Shown: piece by piece, positions 22,491 to 30,365 of the stretch | Numbering within the stretch: the stretch's first letter is position 1 | Layout: each line of letters opens with the position of its first letter | IMG/VR virus record: IMGVR_UViG_3300035703_000103 | Span: 1 to 58,451 of that record | DNA: 58,451 bases | Reading direction: 5' to 3' (one strand) | Source: a virus | The notes under the pieces: generated by a model | What the model saw: the letters and a program-made list of their open reading frames with translations, nothing else | What the model was told of the DNA's origin: nothing | Database searches by the model: none | Made by a program: the position numbers and the translations under genes

Positions 22491-23017
22491 AGATCACCGA
22501 GATCGCCGGCTGCCCCGAGCAGCGCGCCAAGGCCCAGGCCACCATCAAACGCCTCACGGTGGAGGAGGGGGATTGCTTGGTTTGGACTGGTCGCAGCATC
22601 GGCTCCTCGCCGGTTGGCAACCTGTTGCTGTCCATCCGCCCGGTGCGCCGGGTGCAACTGGCGCTGCAGGGCAGGGACATCCCGCCTGGTTGGGTCGTCA
22701 TCGACACCTGCAGAACGCCGGGATGCGTCCACCCGGATCACCTCAAGGTGGCCTCGCGTCAGCAACTCATGCGCCGCACGGGCAAGGAGGGGATGCTGAG
22801 TCTTCCCAGCAAGTCGGCCTCGCTCAAGCGGGCGAGCCGTCAGACAGCGCCAAAGCTCACCCTACAGATCGCCCGCGAGATCCGAGCAAGCGATGAACCT
22901 TCCAAGGTTCTGGCCGAGCGGCACGGGGTGAATGTCTCCCTCATCAACCGAATCCGCCGGGGAAAGGTGTGGGCCGAGGCCGTGCAGGGCTCAAGCGTTT
23001 GGAGTCTTGCGGCATGA
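22487..23017 (+). CDS. HNH-like protein with C-terminal HTH, 176 aa
   Basis: The centre (PPGWVVIDTCRTPGCVHPDH then LKVASRQQLMRRTG) has a degenerate HNH pattern with Cys-x(4)-C and His residues. The C-terminal part (IAREIRASDEPSKVLAERHG then VNVSLINRIRRGKVW) is a helix-turn-helix typical of homing enzymes. It may be a nuclease or a domesticated DNA-binding protein. It overlaps both neighbours by 4 bases. Confidence 0.75.
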   Translation: MKITEIAGCPEQRAKAQATIKRLTVEEGDCLVWTGRSIGSSPVGNLLLSIRPVRRVQLALQGRDIPPGWVVIDTCRTPGCVHPDHLKVASRQQLMRRTGKEGMLSLPSKSASLKRASRQTAPKLTLQIAREIRASDEPSKVLAERHGVNVSLINRIRRGKVWAEAVQGSSVWSLAA

Positions 23018-23151
23018 GCATCGACTTCAACGATCCAGCAAGCATCCGCGCCTGGGTGGCCATCCACCCGCAGCGCCACCGGGCCGTCCTGCGCGGGTTC
23101 TGGCGCCTGTGGCCACAGTTTCGCCCGGCGATGCAGGAAGCGATGCGGTGA
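23014..23151 (+). CDS. Hypothetical protein, 45 aa
   Basis: ATG 23014 overlaps the previous stop (ATGA), and the stop overlaps the next GTG. The product MSIDFNDPASIRAWVAIHPQ then RHRAVLRGFWRLWPQFRPAM is basic and helical. Small but well embedded in the operon. Confidence 0.65.
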   Translation: MSIDFNDPASIRAWVAIHPQRHRAVLRGFWRLWPQFRPAMQEAMR

Positions 23152-23330
23152 AGTGCGTCATGTGCGGCAAGACCCTCAAGCGTGCAGCCCTGTTGCTGGG
23201 CACGGTGGCCATCGGCCCCAAGTGCGCGGCCAGGATGTTCACCAAGACCGGGCGTGCGCGCATGACGGTTCTGATCCGCAAGCAATCGCCCCAGACGAGT
23301 CCTGACCAAATGAGCCTGGAGTTCGCATGA
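23148..23330 (+). CDS. Small zinc-ribbon-like protein, 60 aa
   Basis: The start is GTG 23148. CVMCGKTL and GPKCAARMF form a likely four-Cys or three-Cys metal site; the tail ends SLEFA. Such proteins are frequent before ninB in phage operons; function unknown. Confidence 0.65.
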   Translation: MKCVMCGKTLKRAALLLGTVAIGPKCAARMFTKTGRARMTVLIRKQSPQTSPDQMSLEFA

Positions 23331-23740
23331 CCGACAAGCAAATCTTCTTCATGGCCCACGACGAGGCGCGGCGTCGGGCAATGGATGCCGTCAGCAAGGC
23401 CCCTGCCGGGTTCAAGGTGACGATTTCACCGCCCACCCGCACCCTTGATGCCAACGCGGCCCTGTGGCGCATCCTGACGCTGTTTTCCGAGCAACTGCTG
23501 TGGCCGGTCAACGGCAACATGGTTCGCATGGAGCCCGAGGAGTGGAAGGCGGTGCTGTCTGCCGGCTTCCGGCAGGAGCAGGCGCGGCTTGCGATGGGGC
23601 TCAACGGCGGGGTGGTGATGCTGGGCTTGCGTACCAGCAAGATGAGCAAGCGGGAATTCAGCGAGTTCCTTGAGTTTCTGCACGCGGTGGCTGCCGAGCG
23701 CGGCGTGGACCTGCAGGAGCGGGTGGAGGCGCACGCATGA
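23327..23740 (+). CDS. ninB: NinB-like recombination protein, 137 aa
   Basis: The segment LDANAALWRILTLFSEQLLW, then MEPEEWKAVLSAGFRQE, LNGGVVMLGLRTSKMSKREF and FSEFLEFLHAVAAERGV, follows lambda NinB (Orf). NinB binds single-stranded DNA and helps load recombinases. It lies directly upstream of the resolvase gene, as in lambdoid nin regions. Confidence 0.93.
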   Translation: MTDKQIFFMAHDEARRRAMDAVSKAPAGFKVTISPPTRTLDANAALWRILTLFSEQLLWPVNGNMVRMEPEEWKAVLSAGFRQEQARLAMGLNGGVVMLGLRTSKMSKREFSEFLEFLHAVAAERGVDLQERVEAHA

Positions 23741-24078
23741 TCCTCACGCTGCCCTGGCCGCCGAAAGACCTGAGCCCCAACGCCCGGGTGCATTGGTCGC
23801 GGCTTGCCAAGGCCAAGAAAGCCTACCGGGCCGCCTGCGCGTGGACCGCCAAGGGGCAGGGTGCTGCCAAGAAAGACGCGCAAAGCCTACAGGTGTCCCT
23901 GACCTTCCACCCGCCAACCCGGCGCGCCATCGACATCGACAACTGCCTGTCCCGGTTCAAGGCCGGCATTGATGGTCTGGTGGATGTCCTGCAGGTGGAC
24001 GACTCCCTGTGGCGCATCACGATTGCCAAGGCCGAGCCCGTCAAGGGCGGGGCGGTTCGGGTGGAGATTGCGGCGTGA
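23737..24078 (+). CDS. rusA: RusA-family Holliday junction resolvase, 113 aa
   Basis: The opening LPWPPKDLSPNARVHW and the acidic cluster RAIDIDNCLSRFKAGIDGL then VLQVDDS contain the active-site aspartates of RusA (Asp66, Asp68, Asp88 by my count). It cuts four-way junctions made by recombination or replication. It overlaps ninB by 4 bases. Confidence 0.95.
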   Translation: MILTLPWPPKDLSPNARVHWSRLAKAKKAYRAACAWTAKGQGAAKKDAQSLQVSLTFHPPTRRAIDIDNCLSRFKAGIDGLVDVLQVDDSLWRITIAKAEPVKGGAVRVEIAA

Positions 24079-24226
24079 CGCCCGGTTTGCTCTTCTTGCC
24101 CAAGCGGGCGCGAAGTTCCTCGTTGGCCTCGGCCAGCGACTCCCGCAGTCCGGGCAAGTGCTTCCCGGCGTCGGCCTCAATCACGGCAGCCAGCTTTTCA
24201 ACATCAAACGGCTTGAGCACTCTCAT
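24041..24226 (-). CDS. Possible antisense-strand protein, 61 aa
   Basis: A minus-strand frame from ATG 24226 (MRVLKPFDVEKLAAVIEADA then GKHLPGLRESLAEANEELRA) has natural composition and a likely helical fold. It fills the 181-base gap that the plus-strand operon leaves between rusA and the next gene. No good ribosome site or promoter is visible. The plus strand in this gap shows no gene. Confidence 0.45.
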   Translation of the reverse strand: MRVLKPFDVEKLAAVIEADAGKHLPGLRESLAEANEELRARLGKKSKPGVTPQSPPEPPRP

Positions 24227-24259
24227 GGTCAGTCGCAGTTTATTCGGGCTGACCGACAC

Positions 24260-24676
24260 ATGAAACGCTCCGGCTTCAAACGCCCGACCTACGAGGCGCC
24301 TCCCGCACCTCCCATTCGCCCGGTGCCGGCAGAACTACGCGCCAGGATCTCCATGCCCCGGTGCGAGCAGACCGCCAAGCCCGAGCCCAAGGAGGGCGCT
24401 TGGCGCAGCGAAGCCTACCGCCGGGCGATTGCCGCCATGCCCTGCAGCGCCTGTGGAGCCCCACCTCCCACCCAGGCCGCGCACGCCAACCACCGCGGCA
24501 AGGGAGTGGGCCTGAAGTGCAGCGACATCTTCTGCTTCCCCCTGTGCCCACCCTGCCACGCCGAATTCGACCAGGGCAAGGCCTACACCCGTGACCAGCG
24601 CCGCGCCCTGGCCGACGACTGGACCCTCAACGCCATTGCCAAGCTAGCCAACGCTGGAAGGATCAAACTCGCATGA
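24260..24676 (+). CDS. HNH-like nuclease/DUF968-type protein, 138 aa
   Basis: The pattern RSEAYRRAIAAMPCSACGAP, then QAAHANHRGKGVGLKCSD and PLCPPCHAEFDQGKAY, matches phage HNH-like (Ref/DUF968-related) proteins with Cys-x2-Cys and His metal sites. It is likely a nuclease acting in recombination. ATG 24260 (MKRSGFKRPTYE) is the natural start. Confidence 0.8.
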   Translation: MKRSGFKRPTYEAPPAPPIRPVPAELRARISMPRCEQTAKPEPKEGAWRSEAYRRAIAAMPCSACGAPPPTQAAHANHRGKGVGLKCSDIFCFPLCPPCHAEFDQGKAYTRDQRRALADDWTLNAIAKLANAGRIKLA

Positions 24677-25197
24677 CCAAGCTCCTCAACCGCTACGCCT
24701 CGGCCATCAACTCCGATGACCTCACGAGCAACCCCAAGACGGTCTGGTCGGACTCCGATGTGGTCGGCGCGGCCGGCATCGCATCCCGGCACCACCCGAT
24801 GGCTGCAGCCCTCACCCGGATGCTGCTGGGGGACAAGAAGGCAGCCAACGAGGTGGTGGAGGCTTTGGCCGAGGGCCTGGTGGGCTACGCCTGGCGGCAG
24901 GGCAGGCAGCGCCTTTCGCGGCAGATCGCCACCGAGATCGCCCAAGCCGCCCTCGCATGGCACCGATTCGGCACCTGCACCCACTGCGACGGCACCGGCT
25001 ACGCCAAGGTCAAGGACGCCCCGGTGCGCGTGAACCTTTGCGTGCCCTGCAACGGAACCGGACGCACCCACCTTGAGCACCAGGTCGAGCCGCAATACCG
25101 CCAGCACGCCACTTGGGCGGCAGCCGAGATCGACAGGCGCCTGCACGAAGCAGGGCCGGCCGCCATGCGCTCGCTGGCACCGCAGTTGGCCCTATAG
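24673..25197 (+). CDS. Q-like late antiterminator, 174 aa
   Basis: The C-terminal half holds a DnaJ-like zinc module (CTHCDGTGYAKVKD then CVPCNGTGRTH), usual for phage antitermination Q-type proteins. The N-terminal helices (ALTRMLLGDKKAANEVVEAL) precede it. It is the last gene of the rightward early operon and upstream of terminators at 26331 and 26472, which late RNA polymerase must read through. Confidence 0.75.
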   Translation: MTKLLNRYASAINSDDLTSNPKTVWSDSDVVGAAGIASRHHPMAAALTRMLLGDKKAANEVVEALAEGLVGYAWRQGRQRLSRQIATEIAQAALAWHRFGTCTHCDGTGYAKVKDAPVRVNLCVPCNGTGRTHLEHQVEPQYRQHATWAAAEIDRRLHEAGPAAMRSLAPQLAL

Positions 25198-25219
25198 GGT
25201 TTGTCCCTACAAAAAAGGC

Positions 25220-25248
25220 TTGACTGTTAGCGGTAACGGGAATAAAGT
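25220..25248 (+). promoter_or_regulatory. Sigma70-type promoter after the Q-like gene
   Basis: TTGACT (25220-25225), a 17-base spacer and TAAAGT (25243-25248) lie between the Q-like gene and 25285. It could be the Q-dependent late promoter (PR'-like) or a private promoter of the unknown gene that follows. Confidence 0.65.
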
Positions 25249-25284
25249 CCACCTATCGCAACACGAAACCAAGGGGGATAGACC

Positions 25285-26037
25285 ATGAACACAACGAAGA
25301 CAATTTCGATTCGCTGCAAGCCAGAAGATTTTGAGGCAAGTCATTTTCACTGCGGCCCGAATACCGATCGGGCGTACACTGTATTCAATAAAGAAAGCAT
25401 GGAAATAGATATTTCCGCTCAGAACGAAATAAATGCTTTTGAGGAAGATGGCTTCGAGTATTTTACGATCATTGCAAAGCCAAAATTGATCGACGCCCGA
25501 GTGCTGTGCAGAAACTTGATTGACAAAACCCCAGAGCTTCAGAGTGCCTACGAAGCCGGTGGGCTGCCAGCTGTCAAACAGATCATCAACACAATCACCG
25601 TTGAGTCTCAGGGTTGTGAGATATTCTCAGCAGCGGAATACATCGACTTTTGCGAACAGCACCACAAGGTTTTCGGCAACGCAAACGAAACAACTCTGTT
25701 TCAAGACGCATACTTCGGCTTGGCGGGTTCGGCTGGGTCTTACGGGATAGAAGAATCGTTGCGGCTGTTGGGCGACTGTGTCCATGAAATGCTGAACCGG
25801 GCCAGCGATCCTGACGCGAACATTTTTATAGTCGAGGATGATGCCGAATTCGGCGTTATCTTTAAGAACCTGGCTTGCGAAGCTGCAAAAAATGTTTTAG
25901 GTCGTCGCGCCTTGCGTCTGCTGCAATCAAACGCGGATTACTCAGATGTATTGCGCGCACTGTCAACAATCGAAGCTGTTGCAAAGCTAGAGCATTGCTC
26001 TGTCAAGCGATATGCCGACGAGCTAGCTGGCGAATGA
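25285..26037 (+). CDS. Unknown AT-richer gene, 250 aa (moron candidate)
   Basis: A good ribosome site (AAGGGGGATAGACC) precedes ATG 25285. The protein is acidic and soluble with no recognised domain. It has a beta-rich start (TISIRCKPEDFEASHFH, FEYFTIIAKPKLIDARVL) and a helical C-terminal half (LGRRALRLLQSNADYSDVLR). Codon use and base composition are clearly more AT-rich than the neighbours. With its own promoter between the Q gene and the late terminators, it looks like a recent cargo gene; defence or anti-defence is only a possibility. Confidence 0.8.
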   Translation: MNTTKTISIRCKPEDFEASHFHCGPNTDRAYTVFNKESMEIDISAQNEINAFEEDGFEYFTIIAKPKLIDARVLCRNLIDKTPELQSAYEAGGLPAVKQIINTITVESQGCEIFSAAEYIDFCEQHHKVFGNANETTLFQDAYFGLAGSAGSYGIEESLRLLGDCVHEMLNRASDPDANIFIVEDDAEFGVIFKNLACEAAKNVLGRRALRLLQSNADYSDVLRALSTIEAVAKLEHCSVKRYADELAGE

Positions 26038-26041
26038 CCGC

Positions 26042-26305
26042 ATGACCGCTAAGACCACCGCAGAGCGCCAGCGGGCTTTCAAGGCCCGCATGGCAGAGCA
26101 GGGGCTAACGCGCTGCTTCGTCTACGTCAAGCCCGAGCACCACACCAAGATCAAAGCGTTTGCAGCCGCGTTGAATGGTGGAAACCCGCCAAAAAACCCA
26201 ACTCTGCCCGTTGATCAACTGACCAGAACCTCGGAAAATGACACCGTCCCCGAGGATTCGGGCTACCCGCAACCACCAGGTTCGGGCCAAGTCGCCGTAA
26301 CGTAA
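26042..26305 (+). CDS. Small regulator-like protein, 87 aa
   Basis: MTAKTTAERQRAFKARMAEQ then GLTRCFVYVKPEHHTKIKAF is the pattern of short ribbon-helix-helix-like phage proteins beginning TAERQRA. A disordered Pro/Ser-rich tail follows. It begins 4 bases after the unknown gene and ends at the first terminator, so the two may be co-expressed. Confidence 0.65.
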   Translation: MTAKTTAERQRAFKARMAEQGLTRCFVYVKPEHHTKIKAFAAALNGGNPPKNPTLPVDQLTRTSENDTVPEDSGYPQPPGSGQVAVT

Positions 26306-26330
26306 CGGCCAAACTCACCCCAAAATTTTT

Positions 26331-26366
26331 GAACCCGCCCTGGCAACTCGGCGGGTTTGTCGCTTT
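26331..26366 (+). terminator. Intrinsic terminator
   Basis: AACCCGCC (26332-26339) pairs with GGCGGGTT (26350-26357), followed by TGTCGCTTTC. It is the first of two terminators between the early and late regions. Confidence 0.75.
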
Positions 26367-26656
26367 CGGGGGCGGTCAATCACTCCGCCAAGCGCTAACC
26401 CTGTGACCTGTCCCCCGACCCTTTCCTCTCCCTGACCGCTCCTCTTTGGAATCTCCTGTCGGTCAGGACTTGCCCCATCACCGGGGCTTTTTTTATTCCC
26501 GCAAGCAGCGTGTGCGGCACAACTGCTGCAGCCCTGCGATGTAGACCAGCGCGGCCACGACCTGAGCGCAAACCGCAGTTGCCGATTCCTGGCGCGGAAC
26601 GCGGGCAGGCGCAGGGCGGACAGCCGGGAAAGACCGGCACCACCAAAGGATTCCCC
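26367..26656 (+). other. Early-late intergenic leader
   Basis: Part of a 351-base gene-free stretch (26306-26656). Apart from the two terminators I see no open frame with a good start, no tRNA and no clear promoter. This is the expected place for a Q-dependent leader or a packaging site, but neither is identifiable by eye. Confidence 0.5.
26472..26496 (+). terminator. Strong intrinsic terminator
   Basis: GCCCC (26472-26476) and GGGGC (26483-26487) form a hairpin followed by seven T. It is the second barrier before the late operon, a natural target for Q-type antitermination. Confidence 0.8.
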
Positions 26657-26911
26657 ATGAAGTGCATCTGCATCTGCATCGCTGATGACGGCACCTACAC
26701 CGTCCACCCCGAGGAGTACGACGCTCCTCCCGAGGGAGCGCAGCAGTTCGCCTCCGAGGAGGAACTGATGGCCGCTCTGCCTCAGATGCTCTCTGCTGAC
26801 GCCATGCCCGAGGAGGGCGATGTGGAGATGGAGGGCGAGGCCGAAACCAAGGCCATGAACGCCGCCTTTGAGGGTGGGTTCAAGGGTGCGCGTGGGGGCT
26901 CGGGGTACTGA
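26657..26911 (+). CDS. Acidic protein, 84 aa, first late gene
   Basis: AAAGGATTCCCC precedes ATG 26657. The product starts MKCICICIADDGTYTVHPEE and is strongly acidic (MPEEGDVEMEGEAETK), ending in a Gly-rich tail. No family recognised. It is directly upstream of the HNH and terminase genes. Confidence 0.65.
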   Translation: MKCICICIADDGTYTVHPEEYDAPPEGAQQFASEEELMAALPQMLSADAMPEEGDVEMEGEAETKAMNAAFEGGFKGARGGSGY

Positions 26912-26912
26912 G

Positions 26913-27401
26913 ATGGCGGCGGCAAAGCCCATTGATGTCCAGTCGCTTCGAGCCCAGGCTTCGGTGTGCGCAGAGCGCGGACTGCTGATCCGCCCTGATG
27001 GCTCTCCTTTCCCTGTCAGGGTTGGCGCCAAGGGCTACGCCCTCGTCACTTTGGGGGGCGTCACCAAGGCGGCTCATCGGCTCATTTGGGCTTTGGCCAA
27101 CGATGCCTCGCCGGATGGGCAGGTGGACCATATCGACGGCAACAAGCTGAACAACCGACCGGCCAACCTTCGGTGCGTCTCTGGACATGTGAATCAGCAG
27201 AACCGCAGAGGCGAAAACCGGAACAACATTCTCGGGCTCATGGGTGTTTCACCGAACCGTTGCAGCACTGTTCGTCCGTTCACTGCACACATCACCATCG
27301 CCGGCAAGAGTAAGTACCTTGGCAGCTTCAAGACTGCCGAGGATGCCCATCAGTCCTACTTGGCCGCCAAGCGTGCTCATCACGCAGGCTGCACCATCTG
27401 A
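26913..27401 (+). CDS. HNH-AP2 endonuclease, 162 aa
   Basis: The HNH core (HRLIWALANDASPDGQVDHI then DGNKLNNRPANLRCVS) is followed by an NRR linker and an AP2-type DNA-binding domain (FTAHITIAGKSKYLGSFKTA then EDAHQSYLAAK). ATG 26913 is chosen as it abuts the previous stop. It is a homing-type enzyme. The position right before terminase is also where HNH proteins that aid packaging are found in many phages. Confidence 0.88.
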   Translation: MAAAKPIDVQSLRAQASVCAERGLLIRPDGSPFPVRVGAKGYALVTLGGVTKAAHRLIWALANDASPDGQVDHIDGNKLNNRPANLRCVSGHVNQQNRRGENRNNILGLMGVSPNRCSTVRPFTAHITIAGKSKYLGSFKTAEDAHQSYLAAKRAHHAGCTI

Positions 27402-27416
27402 AGTAGAGCGAAGTAG

Positions 27417-27734
27417 ATGGCAAAGGGTGTCAAGACAGGTGGACGCTCGGCAGGGGTGCCCAACAAGGCCACGGGTGAGGCTCGTGCTGCCATTGCTCAG
27501 TTCGTTGACGGCAACGCCCATCGGCTGACCGAGTGGCTGGACCGGGTGGCCAACGGCGACCCCGAGAACGATGTCAAGCCAAACCCGGCCAAGGCGTTCG
27601 AGTTGTTTCAGTCTGTGGTGGAGTACCACATCCCCAAGCTGGCCCGTACCGAGATGACGGGCGAGGGCGGCGGGCCGGTGCAGCACTCCATCAATGTGAA
27701 GTTCGTCAACCCAGCGCCCAAGGGTGACAAGTGA
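27417..27734 (+). CDS. Putative terminase small subunit, 105 aa
   Basis: MAKGVKTGGRSAGVPNKATG is the usual start of short phage proteins placed before PBSX-type large terminases. The middle is helical and the end basic (VNPAPKGDK). It overlaps terL by 4 bases (GTGA). Assignment rests mainly on position. Confidence 0.6.
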   Translation: MAKGVKTGGRSAGVPNKATGEARAAIAQFVDGNAHRLTEWLDRVANGDPENDVKPNPAKAFELFQSVVEYHIPKLARTEMTGEGGGPVQHSINVKFVNPAPKGDK

Positions 27735-29011
27735 GCTTGGACGCGGAGTTCCCGGGCAAGCTGCAGTTCCTGTTTGAGCCCTACCGTTACAAGATCGCCT
27801 ATGGCGGCCGGGGATCGGGCAAGTCATGGTCGTTTGCTCGTGCGCTTCTCATCATGGGAGCCCAGGAGCAAACGCGCATCATCTGCGCCCGAGAGGTGCA
27901 GAAGTCCATCAAGGAGTCGGTTCACCGGCTGCTGTCGGACCAGATCGTAGAGCTTGGCCTGGAGGGCTTCTACGAGATTCTGGAGACTGAAATCCGGGGC
28001 AAGAACGGCACCACGTTCAGCTTCAGCGGCTTGGCCTCGCATACGGTGGAGTCGATCAAGTCCTTTGAGGGGGCTGACATCTGCTGGATCGAGGAGGCGC
28101 AGAGCGTTTCCAAGCGGTCCTGGGACATCCTGACGCCGACGATTCGCCGTCCTGGCTCTGAGATTTGGGTGAGCTTCAACCCCGAACTGGACAGCGACGA
28201 GACGTACAAGCGGTTCATCCTGAATCCGCCGCCCAACAGTCGCTCGGTGGAAATCAACTGGCGCGACAACCCCTGGTTCAGCGATGTGCTGGAGCAGGAG
28301 AGGCTGCACTGCAAGGCCACGGCGCCGGAGGATTACGACACGATCTGGGAGGGTAAGTGCCGCTCCGCAGTCGTGGGCGCCATCTATGCCAAGGAGATGG
28401 ACAACGCGGCGCGCGAGGGCCGGATCGCATTCGTGCCTTACGACCCCAAGCTCAAGGTGCATGTGGTGTTCGACCTGGGCTGGAACGACTCAATGGTGGT
28501 GAGTTTCACGCAGCGCCACCTCTCTAGCCTGCGCGTGATCGACGTGATCAAGGACTCGCACCGCACGCTGGACAGTTACTGCCAGGAAATCAAGGACCGC
28601 CGCTACAACCTGGGCCGGGTGTTCCTGCCGCATGACGGGTATCACAAGGACTTCAAGACCGGCAAGAGCGCGGCCGAGATGCTGCAGCGGTATTTCACCC
28701 GCAAGCAGATCAGGCAAGTCCCCAACGAGTCCATCGAGAACGGCATCAAGGCCGCCCGAATGACGCTGCCCATGACGGTCTTTGACAAGACCAAGGCCGC
28801 GCCGATGGTTGAGGACTTAAAGCGATACAGGCGGGCAATCAACTCGCAGACGCAGGAGCCTGGGGCTCCGCTGCACGACAACGCCAGTCACGGCGCGGAT
28901 AACTATCGGTACATCGCGCTGTGTGCCGAGCAGATGGTCAATGAGGAAGAAGGCTCTGTATCGGCCCGCGTGCCGGCCTTCGAGCCCTTTGACGCAACGA
29001 TGGGCGCATAG
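27731..29011 (+). CDS. terL: Terminase large subunit (PBSX/Terminase_3 family), 426 aa
   Basis: The Walker A is GGRGSGKS (25-32), the Walker B region is ICWIEE (117-122), and a coupling motif is in the ATPase domain (WVSFNPELDSDETYKRF). The C-terminal nuclease domain starts near VVFDLGWNDS (about 240), with HDGYHKD and HGADNYRY. It powers DNA packaging and cuts the concatemer. The GTG start at 27731 overlaps the small subunit gene. Confidence 0.96.
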   Translation: MSLDAEFPGKLQFLFEPYRYKIAYGGRGSGKSWSFARALLIMGAQEQTRIICAREVQKSIKESVHRLLSDQIVELGLEGFYEILETEIRGKNGTTFSFSGLASHTVESIKSFEGADICWIEEAQSVSKRSWDILTPTIRRPGSEIWVSFNPELDSDETYKRFILNPPPNSRSVEINWRDNPWFSDVLEQERLHCKATAPEDYDTIWEGKCRSAVVGAIYAKEMDNAAREGRIAFVPYDPKLKVHVVFDLGWNDSMVVSFTQRHLSSLRVIDVIKDSHRTLDSYCQEIKDRRYNLGRVFLPHDGYHKDFKTGKSAAEMLQRYFTRKQIRQVPNESIENGIKAARMTLPMTVFDKTKAAPMVEDLKRYRRAINSQTQEPGAPLHDNASHGADNYRYIALCAEQMVNEEEGSVSARVPAFEPFDATMGA

Positions 29012-29019
29012 GAGAAAGC

Positions 29020-29385
29020 ATGGCAACAAGAAACGCAACCGTGGACTACGAGGTGTCCGAGCGGTGGCACGCGCGTCTGGTGCGCTGGTCGGGCCTGACG
29101 TTCACGACGCTGGACGATGGAGCGCCGGCTCAATGGGTGGAGTTCGCTGACCGCTGCTTCCAAGTCACGGGCACGTTCGGAGCCGGTGGCAGCTTGGTCA
29201 TCGAGGGCTCCAACGATGGCACGACATGGCACGCGCTGAGTGACCCGCAGGGCAACCCCCTGACGTTCACCACGGGCCGGATTGAGCAGGCCCTTGAACT
29301 GCCCCGATTCGTGCGTCCTCGCGTGACCGCGGGTGATGCGACCACCAACCTCACTGTGACGCTGATGATGCGGAGGGTTCAGTAA
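29020..29385 (+). CDS. Virion-associated beta-sandwich protein, 121 aa
   Basis: The sequence (FQVTGTFGAGGSLVIEGSND, GTTWHALSDPQGNPLTFTTG, FVRPRVTAGDATTNLTVTLM) is a familiar small phage structural protein family with a jelly-roll-like pattern. GGAGAAAGC precedes ATG 29020. It may be a decoration or tail protein. Confidence 0.75.
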   Translation: MATRNATVDYEVSERWHARLVRWSGLTFTTLDDGAPAQWVEFADRCFQVTGTFGAGGSLVIEGSNDGTTWHALSDPQGNPLTFTTGRIEQALELPRFVRPRVTAGDATTNLTVTLMMRRVQ

Positions 29386-29942
29386 TGGCAAGCAAGAAAG
29401 TGGACGCCGCTGCGTCCAGCCCCGAGCAGGCGAACTTCATGGAAGCCGCCGACAACATCCGCCGCGCAGCCAAGATGCTTGATGGTTTCCGTCTCGCGGC
29501 CGAGGCGCTGGAGAAGGTCGGCTCGGTCGATCAGGCCCTGCGAGAGCGTGAGGCTGCGCTGGCCGCAGCAGAGTCCGAGACGGTCGAAGTCAAGGCCAAG
29601 CTCGACAAGGCCAAGGCTGCGCTCAAGGGTGCGGAGGCGGAGGCCGAGTCCTTGATTGCTGGCGCTACCGATAAGGCCGAGAAGATCGTGTCCGATGCTC
29701 AAGCACTGGCGAAAGAGGCCGCCGACAACATCGTGGCTCGGGCCAACGCTGACGTGGACAAGACCATCGACCAGGGCAAAGCCGCGCTGCAGGAGCTGCA
29801 GGCCAAGGCCAAGAAAGCCCAGGCCGATGCGGCCGCTGCGCAGGCCAAGGCTGAGTCGATGGCTGCTGAGATTTCGGCCAAGCAAGCTCAACTGGATGCG
29901 CTGCAGGCCAGCCTCGACGCCCTGAAAGCCAAGCTCGCATAA
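29385..29942 (+). CDS. Coiled-coil protein, 185 aa
   Basis: Almost the whole protein from about residue 45 is Ala/Lys/Glu-rich helix (AEAEAESLIAGATDKAEKIV and similar) with a continuous coiled-coil pattern. A short disordered head precedes it. It starts in the TAATG of the previous gene. It is probably a structural or fibre protein; the function is not known. Confidence 0.7.
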   Translation: MASKKVDAAASSPEQANFMEAADNIRRAAKMLDGFRLAAEALEKVGSVDQALREREAALAAAESETVEVKAKLDKAKAALKGAEAEAESLIAGATDKAEKIVSDAQALAKEAADNIVARANADVDKTIDQGKAALQELQAKAKKAQADAAAAQAKAESMAAEISAKQAQLDALQASLDALKAKLA

Positions 29943-29957
29943 GGCTTGGGGCCATAA

Positions 29958-30365
29958 ATGGTTGACAACACCCGCCTCAACCCAGGGGAGGGCGGGGATG
30001 TCATTGCCGCTGATGATGTCAATGGCGTCAAGTTTCAGCGGGTCAAGCTCACCCTTGGCGGTGACGGCCAAGACCAAGGCGATGTGCATGACGGCAACCC
30101 GCTGCCTGTCATTGACGCATTCGTTGCGGGGTCTTGGGCCTATCTGACGGGGGTGGCCGGGGACGTTCAGTTGCCGCCGCTGTCGCGCGTGCTGAGCATC
30201 AGCGCGGTCACGGGGATGTCTGCTGGGTCGGTGGCTGTGGCTGGTGGGCCGCCCATTGCGTTGCCCGCGGGCTTTGCCCTGACGCTTGAGCCGCGCGGGA
30301 CTTTAGAGGCCCCTGCCGTGTCATTTGCGAACACCCTGAGCTATCTCATTGAGTATGTCGTGTGA
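29958..30365 (+). CDS. Virion-associated protein, 135 aa
   Basis: MVDNTRLNPGEGGDVIAADD then VNGVKFQRVKLTLGGDGQDQ is the start of a family common in phage structural blocks. The second half is beta-rich (LPPLSRVLSISAVTGMSAGS). Likely a minor virion or tail protein. Confidence 0.7.
   Translation: MVDNTRLNPGEGGDVIAADDVNGVKFQRVKLTLGGDGQDQGDVHDGNPLPVIDAFVAGSWAYLTGVAGDVQLPPLSRVLSISAVTGMSAGSVAVAGGPPIALPAGFALTLEPRGTLEAPAVSFANTLSYLIEYVV

Noticed and set aside
26367-26656. tRNA or att site in the early-late gap
   Set aside because: No cloverleaf with the expected D, anticodon and T arms could be drawn; only terminators are convincing.
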